64,000 bases of DNA from Blepharisma stoltei (taxonomy: Eukaryota > Ciliophora > Heterotrichea > Heterotrichida > Blepharismidae). Positions 34,906 through 45,607 of this stretch are shown in pieces (the first letter of the stretch is position 1; each line of letters opens with the position of its first letter). The translations under genes and the position numbers were made by a program. The notes beneath the pieces were generated by a model that was not told where the DNA came from, did no database searches, and saw nothing but the letters and a program-made list of their open reading frames with translations. The stretch covers positions 992,001 through 1,056,000 of the forward strand of contig CAJZBQ010000057.1 in NCBI GenBank assembly GCA_914767885.1, written 5' to 3'.

Positions 34906-35598
34906 TACTAAAATTTAAAAATAAATATACATTTCTCTATTACTTTCTATATAATCGCCTATTAATTTACGTATTTCTGCATGAGAATCTTGTGCACCTG
35001 TTAAAAATATAATAAAGCTCTGTACAGGCAGTTGCCATGTGGTGCGAATACATCTAGACTTATAACTTCAAGCTTTTCTATTTCTGTACTTGTAGCTGAA
35101 GAAGTTTTATTATTATCTTTAGCTTTAATCCTTTTGTTTGCATGAAGGAAAATGTAGATGATTAAATCCATGTGATAGAGTGCTGCCGTAGATATGCAGA
35201 TGACAAGAAAATTTTGAATTTTTTAGAATAAAAAATAAGATATTTTAACGGAAGTGAGTCTAAGTTTTATGTAACAGAGATCGTGGTGGGAAAGATTCAG
35301 AGATAAAAATAGAAGTTATAAATCAGAAATTTGAGAGTTTATTAGTAAAATTGTATAAAATAAAACAGATTGACTCCCTTGGTAGGGTAACCTTATAATG
35401 TCAAAAATATTAATTTTAGGTTCCTTCAGCATAAAATTGCTTATTAAAAAACCAATAAAAATTATATATAAAATTTAATTAAAAAATGGTATTTTCTGCA
35501 ATTTTGTTATTAATTTATAGACATAAAAAATTTCTAATTCAAATAGAAGTATAGATCTTAATTCATCCGATGGTAAACAAATATAAAAAACTTATAAA
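34906..35598. other. AT-rich intergenic region
   Basis: No gene is recognised between the transposase fragment and the TPR pseudogene. Confidence 0.35.
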
Positions 35599-37210
35599 AT
35601 GTCTCTGAAATCTATTAAATGTAGATATCAATATCATAATTATTTCAACAGCATGAACAACAATCGATTTAATAGCTGTGAGCAATGGAAATCAAAAGGC
35701 AGAAGGCTTTACAAGCAAAATAATCTTAAAGAAGCCTTAAAATGTTATAGCGAAGCAATCAAACTCAAGCCTAAGGACGTTGTCTCGTATATTAAAAAAG
35801 GCAATATTCTTAGAAAATTGGACAGAGATCTTGAAGCAATAGTTTGCTATCACGAAGCTATTGAACTCAAGCCTGATGAATTTAAAGCTCACTATAAAAT
35901 GGGCATTACTCTTGAAGATTTAGACTTGACAGAGGAAGCAATTGCATGTTATGACGAAGCAATAAAAGTCAACCCTACCCATTTTGAAGTTTACCTTAAA
36001 AAAGGCTCAGCTCATGATGATATAGGAAAATATAACGAAGCTATAGAATGCTATGATGAAGCTATAAAAATTACCCCAATTGGCCTGGAGTTTACAATAT
36101 GAAAGGGATGCTTTTGGGAAAAATAGGCGATGGCGTTGAAGCAATAAAATGTTTTGATAAAGCACTGAAACTGGAACCCAATGATCCAGGAACTTATGTT
36201 AATAAAGGATGCATTCTCGATAGCTTAGACAGGGGTAGTGAAGCAATAAAATGCTTCAATAAAGCAATTAAGCTCAAGCCTGATTATGCAGCTGCTTACT
36301 TTAAAAAAGGGAAATCTTGAAGCAATAGAGTGCTATAGAAAAGCAATCAAGATTTGTCCGGATTGAGCTGACATTTACAATAACTTAGGAAATGCTCTTG
36401 ATGAACTAGGCAAATATCCTATGGCAATAGAATCTTTCAACAAAGCAATCGAGCTCGAACCTGAAAATCCTTCTTTTTACAATAATAGAGGTCTTGCTCT
36501 TAAGGGTCAAGGAAAATATTTAAAAGCAATAAAATGGTTCGACAAAGCAATCCAAGTCAAGCCAGATTATTTTTAGCCTTTTATAATAAAGGCAATACTC
36601 TATGCGAATTAGATAGAGAACTTGAAGCAATAGAGTGTTATGACGAAGCATTAAATATCAGGCCAGATAATGTAGGCGTTTATAGATCTAAAGGTGCTGC
36701 TCTTAATACTTTGGGCAGATATCTGGAAGAAATAGAATGCTATGATGAAATAATTAAACTCAAGCCTGATGATGCCGTAACTTATGTTAAAAAAGCGATA
36801 GTCTTATCGAAATAGGCAGATTTCTTGAAGCAATAGAATGCTATAATGAGACAATCAAACTCGACCCTAATTTTGCTTCGGCTTACTTTAACCAAGGAGT
36901 TGCTTTTAAGATGTTAGGAAGAACTCTTGAAGAAATGGAATGCTATGACCAAGCAATTAGAGCCGATCCGAATTATCGTCTGGCTTACAATAATAAGGGA
37001 ATTCTTCTTAGTGAATCAGGAAGGTTTTTGGAAGCAATTGAATGCTTTGATCAAGTAATAAGACTCAAATCAGATGATTATATAGCCTATAATAATAAAG
37101 GAAATGCACTTAAGGATTTAGGAAGAAACCTAGAGGCAATAGAATTCTATAACGGTGCAATTAAACTTAAACCTGATTTTGCTGATCCTCACAATTCATG
37201 TAGAAAATAA
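35599..37210 (+). pseudogene. TPR-repeat gene with several frameshifts
   Basis: About fourteen tetratricopeptide repeats of the type LGRxLEAIECYDEAIKLKPD run across the region, but at least four single-base frame changes break it: near 36078, 36318, 36573 and 36812. No insert with direct-repeat ends is present at the breaks, so excision cannot repair them. Apart from the breaks the repeats are well kept (for example NALKDLGRNLEAIEFYNGAI near 37110). One TGA reads as Trp (CPDWADIYNN). It is probably a recently dead member of the TPR family that follows at 43352-48681; sequence errors are the alternative. Confidence 0.65.
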
Positions 37211-37735
37211 TTATAGCTGTAATTTGACGATGAAGTAGATTTCCCTCGCTAAAAAACCATTGTAAAACATCAAAAAAATTGAAGAGTGAGCTCCCTCTAT
37301 TTCAGATCTGGTCTATCTAAACTAATCCCTTCACATATACCACAATTATGCATAATTAATTTTGATAATGAATGCTATTTTTTACAAATCCAAGATTCTA
37401 AAATATTATATTATTTTTATATCATCTAAACCTTATTGAGATATTTCTCCTCTGAATATGTATCACAGACCCAATCATTTCTTCTTTTCTTGTGATTTTT
37501 AAAACTAAACTCTGTGATAAATATTTGAATTCTACTAAACTTCTAGCAATATAAATCAAATCTGCCTCACCTTGCAGATTTTTTTAGTGTTAAAGAGGAA
37601 ATGCAAATTTTTGTAAAAATACTCTAAATCTTATAATATGCTTTAATAATGTAAATTTATCTACTTAAAACTAATATTTAAATACAATACTCGTCTGAAT
37701 TTAAATATTAAAATAATCGTATAAAAAGAATTTAT
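37211..37735. other. Intergenic region
   Basis: AT-rich. A worn piece reminiscent of a MITE end (gaagagtgagctccctc near 37281) is present, but no second end was found. Confidence 0.35.
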
Positions 37736-40700
37736 ATGATATTCTGTTGTCATCAAATGCTATTTCAGTTTTTTCTTTTCACATGTCTTAAGCTTTCAAA
37801 TCCCTTAGAACTATTACTTGTCTACTCAAACTCTTCAGCAAATATAATCTCAAGCCTGGTCACTGATATCAAAGCCAATATTTTAAGTCTTCCTTCAATA
37901 GAGCTTTCTACATGCGAAATTTCTTTACTTGAGGGAGAAATTGCAGCCCGTCAAAATTTATTTGCAGTTTTTGATATAAGTAGCAATTTGACATCTCAAT
38001 TCGATGTTTCGAAGCTATGTGAAAAAAATTTTCTTATACATTTTCAGGTTTCTGAGAACTTACTTTATTTACATAAATGAACTTTTTCACTGACAAGCTC
38101 AAAAAAAAACAAATATGATGCCTTTATAACAGTTCTAAAATATTTTAATTGAACTGCTGGTATAGCTTTAAGCAGTGTCGAGAGCTATTCTAATTCACAA
38201 CTTGCTTTAAAAAATTACTCAGAAAATATTGAGCTATTTTCTGTAAGCTCAAACACATTTATCACCGACTTTATTCAAAAAGAATTAATGAAATTAGGCT
38301 CATCGCTGTTTTTTGTGCTTACGAACAAAGAAAATTCCATCGAAATTCAAGAAAGTTTAAAATCTTCTAAAATGCTTACTAATGGAACTGGAATTCTGCT
38401 TTTCGGAGAAAGCAGCTATGGATCGAACACTAATGGAGCACTAGCTATTGTTGAAAAAAATAAAGAAGCAGTGGACTCTTATGAAAAATATTTAGTTGCT
38501 GCTATTTCAGAAATGATTTCTTTTATAAGCAGCTCTACAAGCCTAGACAATGCTTTAATTTTATTATCAAAGAAATGTCCAAATCATTACTGCTCAAATG
38601 AATTTTCCATTATAAATATTCAAGAAAATCAGAGCAAGATTGTTGGATCAATTTTTGATAGAAAAATAGAGCTAAATTCTACTATATTTTTGTGGATTTT
38701 TTTTATTTTAAATTCAGAATTTTTTTGACTACTGAGGTAGCGTATATATTTTTTAATTTAGCGAAAAGTAAATGGCAAATTTATATGGCTATAATATTAT
38801 TTTCCCTGGGGACACTTCTGTTATTCCAGTATCACAGAAGAAAATTTTATATTTCAGTGCAAATGATGGAACGACTAATCCTGGTACTGACCCTTTTCCA
38901 TTGGTAGACCTCTATAAAAGAGGCTTAACACTGGCGATAAATGATATAAATTCAGGTATTGATATATTAAAGAATTTTCAATTAAATCTCAACCACTTTG
39001 ACTGCGGGGCAAATGTTTATAATGCTACTTTTTGCTATAATTGCCTATATCTGATAAATAGATTACAATTTTTCTATACTCTAAGTTTTCCTATTTAATA
39101 CGAAATATTGATAGTGATTTAATAATAAATATATTTCATTTTTATAGTCAAGTATAAATAAAGATAAAGATAAACTAGGGTTGGTACATATGGTTAACGC
39201 TGGGTCTCCTGTAGCTTATGGATCAATTGCTACCTTACTCCTCCCTTAATTAGTGAGGTTCTGTATTTTTCTTCATTAATGAAAGGAGTGGCATAGACTT
39301 GTTTAAAAACATAATACTTTGAATGAAATCTTAGTGTAGTAAATAAGCTGTCTAAAACTTAATGTATCTACTAGAAGTGTCATTATTAAATCATTATCGC
39401 CCAACCCATAAATAATATTTACTCACTAATCGTAATTTATCAAATAGAATGATTTTTACTGATTTTGCTCATTTAATATACCGAGAATTTAGCAAAGTTA
39501 AATATCACAATTCCTCTTGTCGGAGCTACAAATCTCGACCCAGGTCTCTCAAACTCCACGAAATTTCCATTTTACACAAGATTAATTTTACCGAGCACAA
39601 TTATTCTTTCACAATTTCCGTTGCTCCTTAAAGTTATGGGCTGAAATAATATTGGCATTATATATCAAGACGACTCCACAGGAATTAATTCATATAACAC
39701 TATTTGTAAAGCAGCGGAAATACAGAATATAAAAATCGTAAATAAGCTGGTATCAATTCCACCATTATTAACTAGAGAACAAATAAAGAATTACACATAT
39801 GTTTTTCAGGAAATTATTGATACAAATGTAAGATTGATAGTTTTAGTGGTGAATTCTCCTTTAATAGACTATATTGCTGAAACTTTTTATGATTTAGGCA
39901 TGAGAAAAGGCGACATCATTTTTTTCTCTGCTAATCTTGTATGGCTCACTTCAGTCGCAAATAATGATGACTATGCATATAAAAGGCTAGAAGTCGCTGT
40001 TCCATTAATTAATATGTTTCAGTCACTTTTCCTACTCCAAGCTCTGGATATATTTTTTTATAAATCTTATATATAATTTAGATTTAATTGAACAAATAAG
40101 ATAGTTTGGGTATTAATTTAATAAAAATTAATATTATTGAATAAGCTACATTTAAAAATTCACCTTTAGATTAAGAAAATTGCATCTCCCTATTTTCGTT
40201 GAAAAGAGTTAGGAGAAAAAGGTAAAAAAATTCATGATATTCTGTATACATCATATGGAAACATCGAGCCTAACACATATGCTTGTCTATATTATGATGC
40301 TGGCTATTTAATAGGCTCAGCCTTAGATTGGACTATAAACAAAGGCAATGATTACACTAATCCTTACACCCTTCAAGATGCTATTAGAGATGTAAAATTT
40401 ATAGGATGTAGTGGAAAAGTGTATATGCAAAAAGGAAGCAATGATGTCCAATTATCAAGCTTTAGGATACAATCAAATTTCTATAATTCTACAACAAAAA
40501 AGTTAATGATTTACCAAAATGGACTACTTACTCCAACAGGCTCAAAAATTTTGTCGATTGAGACACCTATTGTGTATGCAGATGGAACTACTAATAAGCC
40601 CACAGATTTCAGGATCTTAAGAACTAATTGCGCATTCGATGATAAACTGAAGCAAACTTTTGATAAAGGCCGAGCTTTGGCTTTTGGGATTTGCTTTTTT

Positions 40701-42074
40701 GACGCAGCTGTTACAATAATTATTATTATTTAGACTTTACCGCTGATCGATATCAACAAGTTCATGCTCATTTCTTGCAGCAAGAACTCCAGCAATGTTC
40801 CACAATCACTACTGCAATTCTTAAAGCCTTACCGAATTCTACCTTTTTTTTTTTCTTTTGGTGCGAAGCGCCAAATAATTAAATTTATTACAATAATTAT
40901 AACATTTTTTATTTGGAAAAATTGGTGAAACACAGAAATAGAAGATCTTAAACCGTTTAAAAATAAATTGATATTTAAATTTTGTGCCAAAAGGCACAAC
41001 TTTAGAAAAATCAGCTTCATTTTAAAGTACAAAATTAAAATGATTTTATATATAAAAAAGGAAGAATTTTCTATTTCTGATTTTATGGTTGGGGCTACTA
41101 TTCTGGTAGAATTTTTCCAGTACCTTTCTCAGGGCCCTAATATTCGACCTTTAAACAGTGTTCTTGCTAATATAGGTGATGCTGTTTCATTGGATTTGAA
41201 AAGCTTTATAAAACTTGAAAATGGAGTTTTTTGGTGAGTCGCTGGTATAATTATTGCCTTATGCTTCTTATGGTGTATTTTTTGTATTGTACTTTTTTGG
41301 CGATTAGATGAAAAATTTAGTCATATTTGGATTTTTAGGACTCTAGGACTTTTGGCTGACTATTCTATGCCAATTCTAGGGAATTTGTGCTTTATTCCAT
41401 TTATATCAATACTTTTAGAAATATTTGTATGTGACCATTCAATTGGAAACAAATTCACAGACAGTTATCTCTCTGCTGACTGCTATCAATTTTGCTGGCA
41501 AGGGAATCATATAACTTTTGCAGTCCTGTCTGCGTTTTCTCTTATTTGCTACGAACCTTTTGCAGTATTTTGCAGGCCCCTTTGGCAAGAATTTCAGCAT
41601 TCGCTGCACGTGAAATCCCTTCCTCTTTATTTGATGGTAAAAACAGTGATACAAGTGATTATAATAGTTCTTAACAAAACACTTAAGAAGTCCAGCCATG
41701 TTGTCCATGGGTTTGTATTTTCATTTATTTTATTATTATATGAAGTATTTTTGATGAGATTTAAAGCTTATAACTATGGAAGGTTTAACTGATGGCACCA
41801 ACTCAGCATCATTGCAGTAACTTGGGTATCTTTTCTATCAACAATTAATTTCCTTATTAGTGAGTCTGATTTTCCGTGGGTTGTACTTATTTTTTCTGGA
41901 TGGGGAATTATAATTTTAATAGGCTTTGCTGTCCAAAAGAAGAAGTATCCGAATTTACTGTACCGAAAAGAAAAAGATACTTCAACTCTATTTAAATTTG
42001 CGTTTACTTTTGGCAAAAAGTCTCGATCTCACCTTTCAAAAATCAAGCCTCAAGAGTTAGATTTTATTAAATAA
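37736..42074 (+). CDS. Receptor-like protein: ANF/periplasmic-type ligand-binding region plus C-terminal membrane bundle
   Basis: Plus-strand gene from MIFCCHQMLFQFF (37736, hydrophobic N-terminus) to TAA (42074). A first extracellular part has FNWTAGIALSSVESYSN (38150-38190; Trp from TGA). A second follows, P-GDTSVIPVSQKKILYFSA (38810), GLVHMVNAGSPVAYGSIATL (39180-39237), then PLVGATNLDPGLS (39510), a type-1 periplasmic-binding fold like that of natriuretic peptide, GABA-B and glutamate receptors. After SIRDVKFIGCSG-type sequence come several membrane helices (40900-41990: GATILVEFFQYLSQG, GIIIALCFLWCIFCIVLFW, PILGNLCFIPFISILLEIF and others), ending in a short basic tail. Six inserts interrupt it, and each junction can be closed in frame. 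Ligand and downstream partner are unknown. Confidence 0.85.
38685..38796. other. ~112-bp TA-bounded insert (probable IES)
   Basis: Separates KIELNST from IIFPGDTSVIP. Two equivalent TA choices keep the frame. Confidence 0.65.
39048..39156. other. 109-bp TA-bounded insert (probable IES)
   Basis: Joins TFCYNCL to NKDKDKLGLVHM after excision. Confidence 0.65.
39238..39491. mobile_element. MITE-like insert (254 bp) in the ligand-binding region
   Basis: Starts ctcctcccttaattagtgagg next to TTA. The other end is worn. TTA-based excision gives SIATLAKLNITIPLVGATN, a continuous periplasmic-binding fold segment. Confidence 0.6.
40051..40173. other. 123-bp TA-bounded insert (probable IES)
   Basis: Joins LLQALD to KKIASPYFRWKE in frame. 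AT-rich and free of motifs. Confidence 0.6.
40711..40900. mobile_element. 177-bp insert with a 13 bp target duplication
   Basis: ttacaataattat occurs at 40711-40723 and 40888-40900. The insert has a T-run (about 40844-40857) followed by a perfect short palindrome, ttggtgcgaagcgccaa. Removing it joins FFDAAVTIII to TFFIWKNWWNTE, the first membrane helix of the receptor, in frame. The duplication length suggests a short retroposon. Confidence 0.7.
40974..41054. other. 81-bp TA-bounded insert (probable IES)
   Basis: Joins FKNKLI to KKEEFSISDFMV before the second membrane segment. Confidence 0.6.
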
Positions 42075-42229
42075 AATAGATTTATAATTTAACTAGCAAG
42101 AAATGCTCTAATTAAAGCGTAAAAGAATTGAATAGCAGATAATAAATTAAGGAGAAAAATCTTAAATTTCTGTAAATAAGTGAATCAATATTCGACCTTA
42201 GAATAAATTTTATCGAAAGTATGCTTTCT

Positions 42230-42410
42230 ATTAAAGGTGAAAATTAGAAAACTAAGCAGAGATCAAGAAGAATTTGAATTATGTCAAAGGACTCAAGTTC
42301 AATACAGATGATCCTGAATTAAAGGACTTATGCTAAAGTGCAGAAGGTAGTGCTACTTATAAAATAAAATTTATTTTAATAATTTGAATAAAAATATAAT
42401 GAAAACTAAA
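42230..42410 (+). pseudogene. Remnant of a TPR gene 3' end
   Basis: The stretch from agcagagatcaagaagaattt to aaggtagtgctacttataa is a worn copy of the last about 120 bp plus 3' flank of the intact TPR gene (45235-45400), with several small deletions. No useful frame is left. Confidence 0.65.
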
Positions 42411-43351
42411 AATTAATATCTCTATTTTTAATAATTGATATCATTGTGGCAATGCAGCGCATTTGAACTCAACTTCTTTATATTAATGAAAGGATTGGAA
42501 TTTTGGTAATGCTAACACAGCCATGATTGGATAGCATATATGAAAAGCTGAGTAGGCATATCTTAGACTATGCTTTGACCTATAATTGTGGCTTCTCAGC
42601 TAATTTCTAGCATTAAGCTATTTATTCTTAATCAACAATCAAGTGTATAATGAGCTGAGACAACTCCATCAAGTCTTCCTTAGTGAATATATCGACAAGT
42701 TAGCTACATTTATACTTAAAACTCTTAATATAAGAAAAAAAATTCTCTTAAAATCGTTTTAGTATTTTTGAATATTAATTTAGGCTACTTAAAAAATTTA
42801 GATATTTTTTTAATTTTTTTTAAATATTAACCAGCTTAATTTTTGTTATCTAATTTTGATTTGTTTATATTTTCGCAAATTTGTTTTAATCTAACCAACT
42901 ATTTGATAAAAACTTGGAAATACTCTTATACATGCCTGATCGTATGACCTTCGTAGATATTCAAATATAGACAAAATGAAAAAATGGTTTTCAATGTCTA
43001 TTTTACTATTAAAATTCAGTTAATAGAAAATGAGGGAAAATATAGCATTATCTATAACGAAACATCAGATTCATGAAAATTAATAATTATAGCTAATAAA
43101 CTATGGGTCTAAAGCAATCCAGAGATCATATAAGTTTATTTAATGAAGGCAATCATTTTTATAATTTACCTCCTCGGTGAACAAATAATATCTCATAGAG
43201 ACCCATTTTTTTAAAAAAATTGCCTTTAAAATAGGTTATTTTTTTAAGAAATCTCTTATGACTAAATTAGAAAATTAAAAAATCAGAATTTAAGTTAATA
43301 AAATTAAAATTTTATTATATTGAAGGCTAATTTAAATATTAAGATTTTTAA
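42411..43351. other. AT-rich intergenic region
   Basis: No gene. A cctcctcggtgaacaaa block near 43170 looks like a stray MITE motif, without a matching partner. Confidence 0.35.
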
Positions 43352-43876
43352 TAGGTAAAGAGTTAGGCAGAAATCTCGAAACAATAGACTGTTACAATGA
43401 AGCAATCAAGCTCAAACCTGATGCAGACATTTATTTTAATAAAGGAAATGCTCTCAAAAATTTAGGCAGATATCTTGACGCAATCAAATGCTATGACGAA
43501 GCAATTAAGAATCAGCCAGATTACTCTCACGCTTATAACAACAAAGGAAATGCTCTAAAAAAACTAGGAAGAGATCTTGAAGCAATAGAATGCTACACTG
43601 AAGCAATTAAACACAAACCTGCCGATACCTCTGCTTACTTTAATAAAGGAAATTCTTTTACAAAATTATACAGAAATCATGAAGCAATAGAATGCTATAA
43701 CGAAGCAATTAAATTAAAACCAGATTATGCTCATGCTTACAATTTTAAAGGAAATGCTCTTAAAAATTTAGGTAGAAATTTTGAAGCAATTGAATGCTAT
43801 AATGAAGCAATTAAAATCAAGCCTGGCTATGCTGATGCCTTTGAGAATAAAGGTATAGCTCTAACCTTGATTTAGA
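43352..43876 (+). pseudogene. TPR fragment without a start codon
   Basis: An open frame of about five TPR repeats (RNLETIDCYNEAIKLKPD ... NALKNLGRNFEAIECYNEAI) begins abruptly after TAG-containing AT sequence and stops at TAG after GIALTLI. There is no ATG and no insert at its 5' edge. It is probably a 5'-truncated duplicate of the neighbouring gene. Confidence 0.6.
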
Positions 43877-43980
43877 TTGACAGATAAATAACTTAATCTG
43901 AAGAACTCATCTGATTTTACAGACCCTATTAATTAAATTTCTACAGTCCATCAAGCTGAAAGCACAATCTAAATTATGGT

Positions 43981-45330
43981 GTGGGGTATAATGCTCTGGA
44001 AAATTTAGGCAAATATCTTGAAGCAATAAAATGCTATAACGAAGTAATCAGACTCGAGCCTAATTATGCAGGTGCTTACTTAAATAAAGGATATGCTCTT
44101 GATAATTTAGGTAGATACCTTGAAGCAATAGAATGCTATAATAAAGTAATAGAGCTCAAGCCTGATTATACGGATGCTTATTATAATAAAGCCGCTGCTC
44201 TTGGCGATTTAGGCAGAAATCTTGAAGCAATAGAATGCTATGACGAAGTAATCAAGCTTGAGCCACATTTTGCTGAAGCTTATCATAACCAAGGCCGTGC
44301 TTTTAAGAATTTAGGGAAAAATCTTGAAGCAGAAGAATGCTTTAACAAAGCTATAGAGCTTAAACCTGATTATCCTGATGCTTACTTTAACAAAGGACAC
44401 GCTCTTGGGAATCTAGGCAAATATAATGAAGCACTCGACTGTTATAATGAAGCAATCAAGCTCAAACCTGATTATGCTGACGCTTATCATAATAAAGGGT
44501 TTACCCTTAACGACTTAGGCAGATATCTTGAAGCAATAGACTGCTATAATGAAGCAATCAAGCTTAAACCTAATTTTGCAGAAGCTTATTATAATAAAGG
44601 TGTCTCTCTTAGAAATTTAGACATAAATCTCGAAGCAATAGACTGCTATAACAAAGCAATTGCGCTCAGACCTGATTATGCAATAGCTTTTACAAATAAA
44701 GGTGCAGCGCTTAATGAGTTAGGTAGAAATCTTGAAGCAATAGAATGCTATGAGGAAGTAACAAAGCTAAAACCCGATGACGCTTCTGGTTACTTTAATA
44801 AAGGATATGCTCTTGATGATTTAGGTAGGTATCTTGAAGCAATAGAATGCTATAATAAAGCAATTGAGCTTAATCCTGATTATACAGATGCCTATCATAA
44901 TAAAGGTTTTGCTCTTGAGAATTTAGGAAGAAATGTCGAGGCAATAGAATGCTATATCGAAGTAATTGAATTAGAACCTAATGATGCTGATGCTTACTTT
45001 AATAAAGGAAATTCTCTTTATAATTTAGGCAAGTATCTTGAAGCTGTTGAATGCTATAATGAAGCAATCAAGGTTAATCCTTATTTTGCTAAAGCTTACT
45101 ATCATAAAGCTGCTACTTTATTAGTTTTAGAAAAATATGAAGAAGCAATAGAAAACTATGGCAAATTAATTAGAATCAACCCTGACTGTGCTGAAGCTTA
45201 TTTTAACAAAGGCGCTATTCTTAATAAATTAGGCAGAGATCAAGAAGAATTTGAATGCTATATAGAAGGACTCAAATTCAATCCTGATAATTCTGAATTA
45301 AGGGAGCTTGTGCTAAATCACAAAAGGTAG
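43981..45330 (+). CDS. TPR-repeat protein (449 aa), intact
   Basis: Plus-strand frame from MGYNALENLGKY to TAG with no insert. It consists of about 13 tandem tetratricopeptide repeats of exactly 34 residues, consensus ALxNLGRxLEAIECYNEAIKLKPDYADAYxNKG, plus a short C-terminal cap (LRELVLNHKR). Repeats are unusually alike, which suggests recent internal duplication or gene conversion. Such proteins are scaffolds for protein-protein contact; no enzymatic part is present. The Met used is only 9 codons before the first full repeat, so the true N-terminus could lie upstream through an undetected insert. Confidence 0.8.
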   Translation: MGYNALENLGKYLEAIKCYNEVIRLEPNYAGAYLNKGYALDNLGRYLEAIECYNKVIELKPDYTDAYYNKAAALGDLGRNLEAIECYDEVIKLEPHFAEAYHNQGRAFKNLGKNLEAEECFNKAIELKPDYPDAYFNKGHALGNLGKYNEALDCYNEAIKLKPDYADAYHNKGFTLNDLGRYLEAIDCYNEAIKLKPNFAEAYYNKGVSLRNLDINLEAIDCYNKAIALRPDYAIAFTNKGAALNELGRNLEAIECYEEVTKLKPDDASGYFNKGYALDDLGRYLEAIECYNKAIELNPDYTDAYHNKGFALENLGRNVEAIECYIEVIELEPNDADAYFNKGNSLYNLGKYLEAVECYNEAIKVNPYFAKAYYHKAATLLVLEKYEEAIENYGKLIRINPDCAEAYFNKGAILNKLGRDQEEFECYIEGLKFNPDNSELRELVLNHKR

Positions 45331-45607
45331 TGTTGCGTAATTAATAAAATTTATTCAATAACTCGAATAATGAAATAAAGCCTAATAAATTCTGTTAATG
45401 ACAAATTTTCATTTCATAAACTATGAAGTTAATATACATTTAAATGATAGCATTTAGATGGTGCGGTCAGATAAATGATTCGATGTATAAGTACTTTGAA
45501 TCTCAGGACTGCTGAGAGCCAAGCCTCGTATTACTTTATATGAAAATTATCTAATTTATTATGAAAATACATATGCAATAAAAATTTTCAATAAATTATA
45601 TGATATA
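45331..45607. other. Intergenic spacer, partly duplicated elsewhere
   Basis: The segment about 45383-45440 (aattctgttaatgacaaa...) recurs at about 50788-50850 in front of the duplicated 3' part of the next gene, showing local segmental duplication. Confidence 0.6.

Noticed and set aside
35599-37210. Programmed frameshifting to explain the TPR breaks
   Set aside because: The four breaks share no slippery site and occur at different repeat positions; decay or sequence error is simpler.
37736-42074. Reading the gene breaks as ordinary spliceosomal introns
   Set aside because: Inserts lack GT-AG ends in the required phase, are often repeats with target duplications, and fit excision at direct repeats instead.
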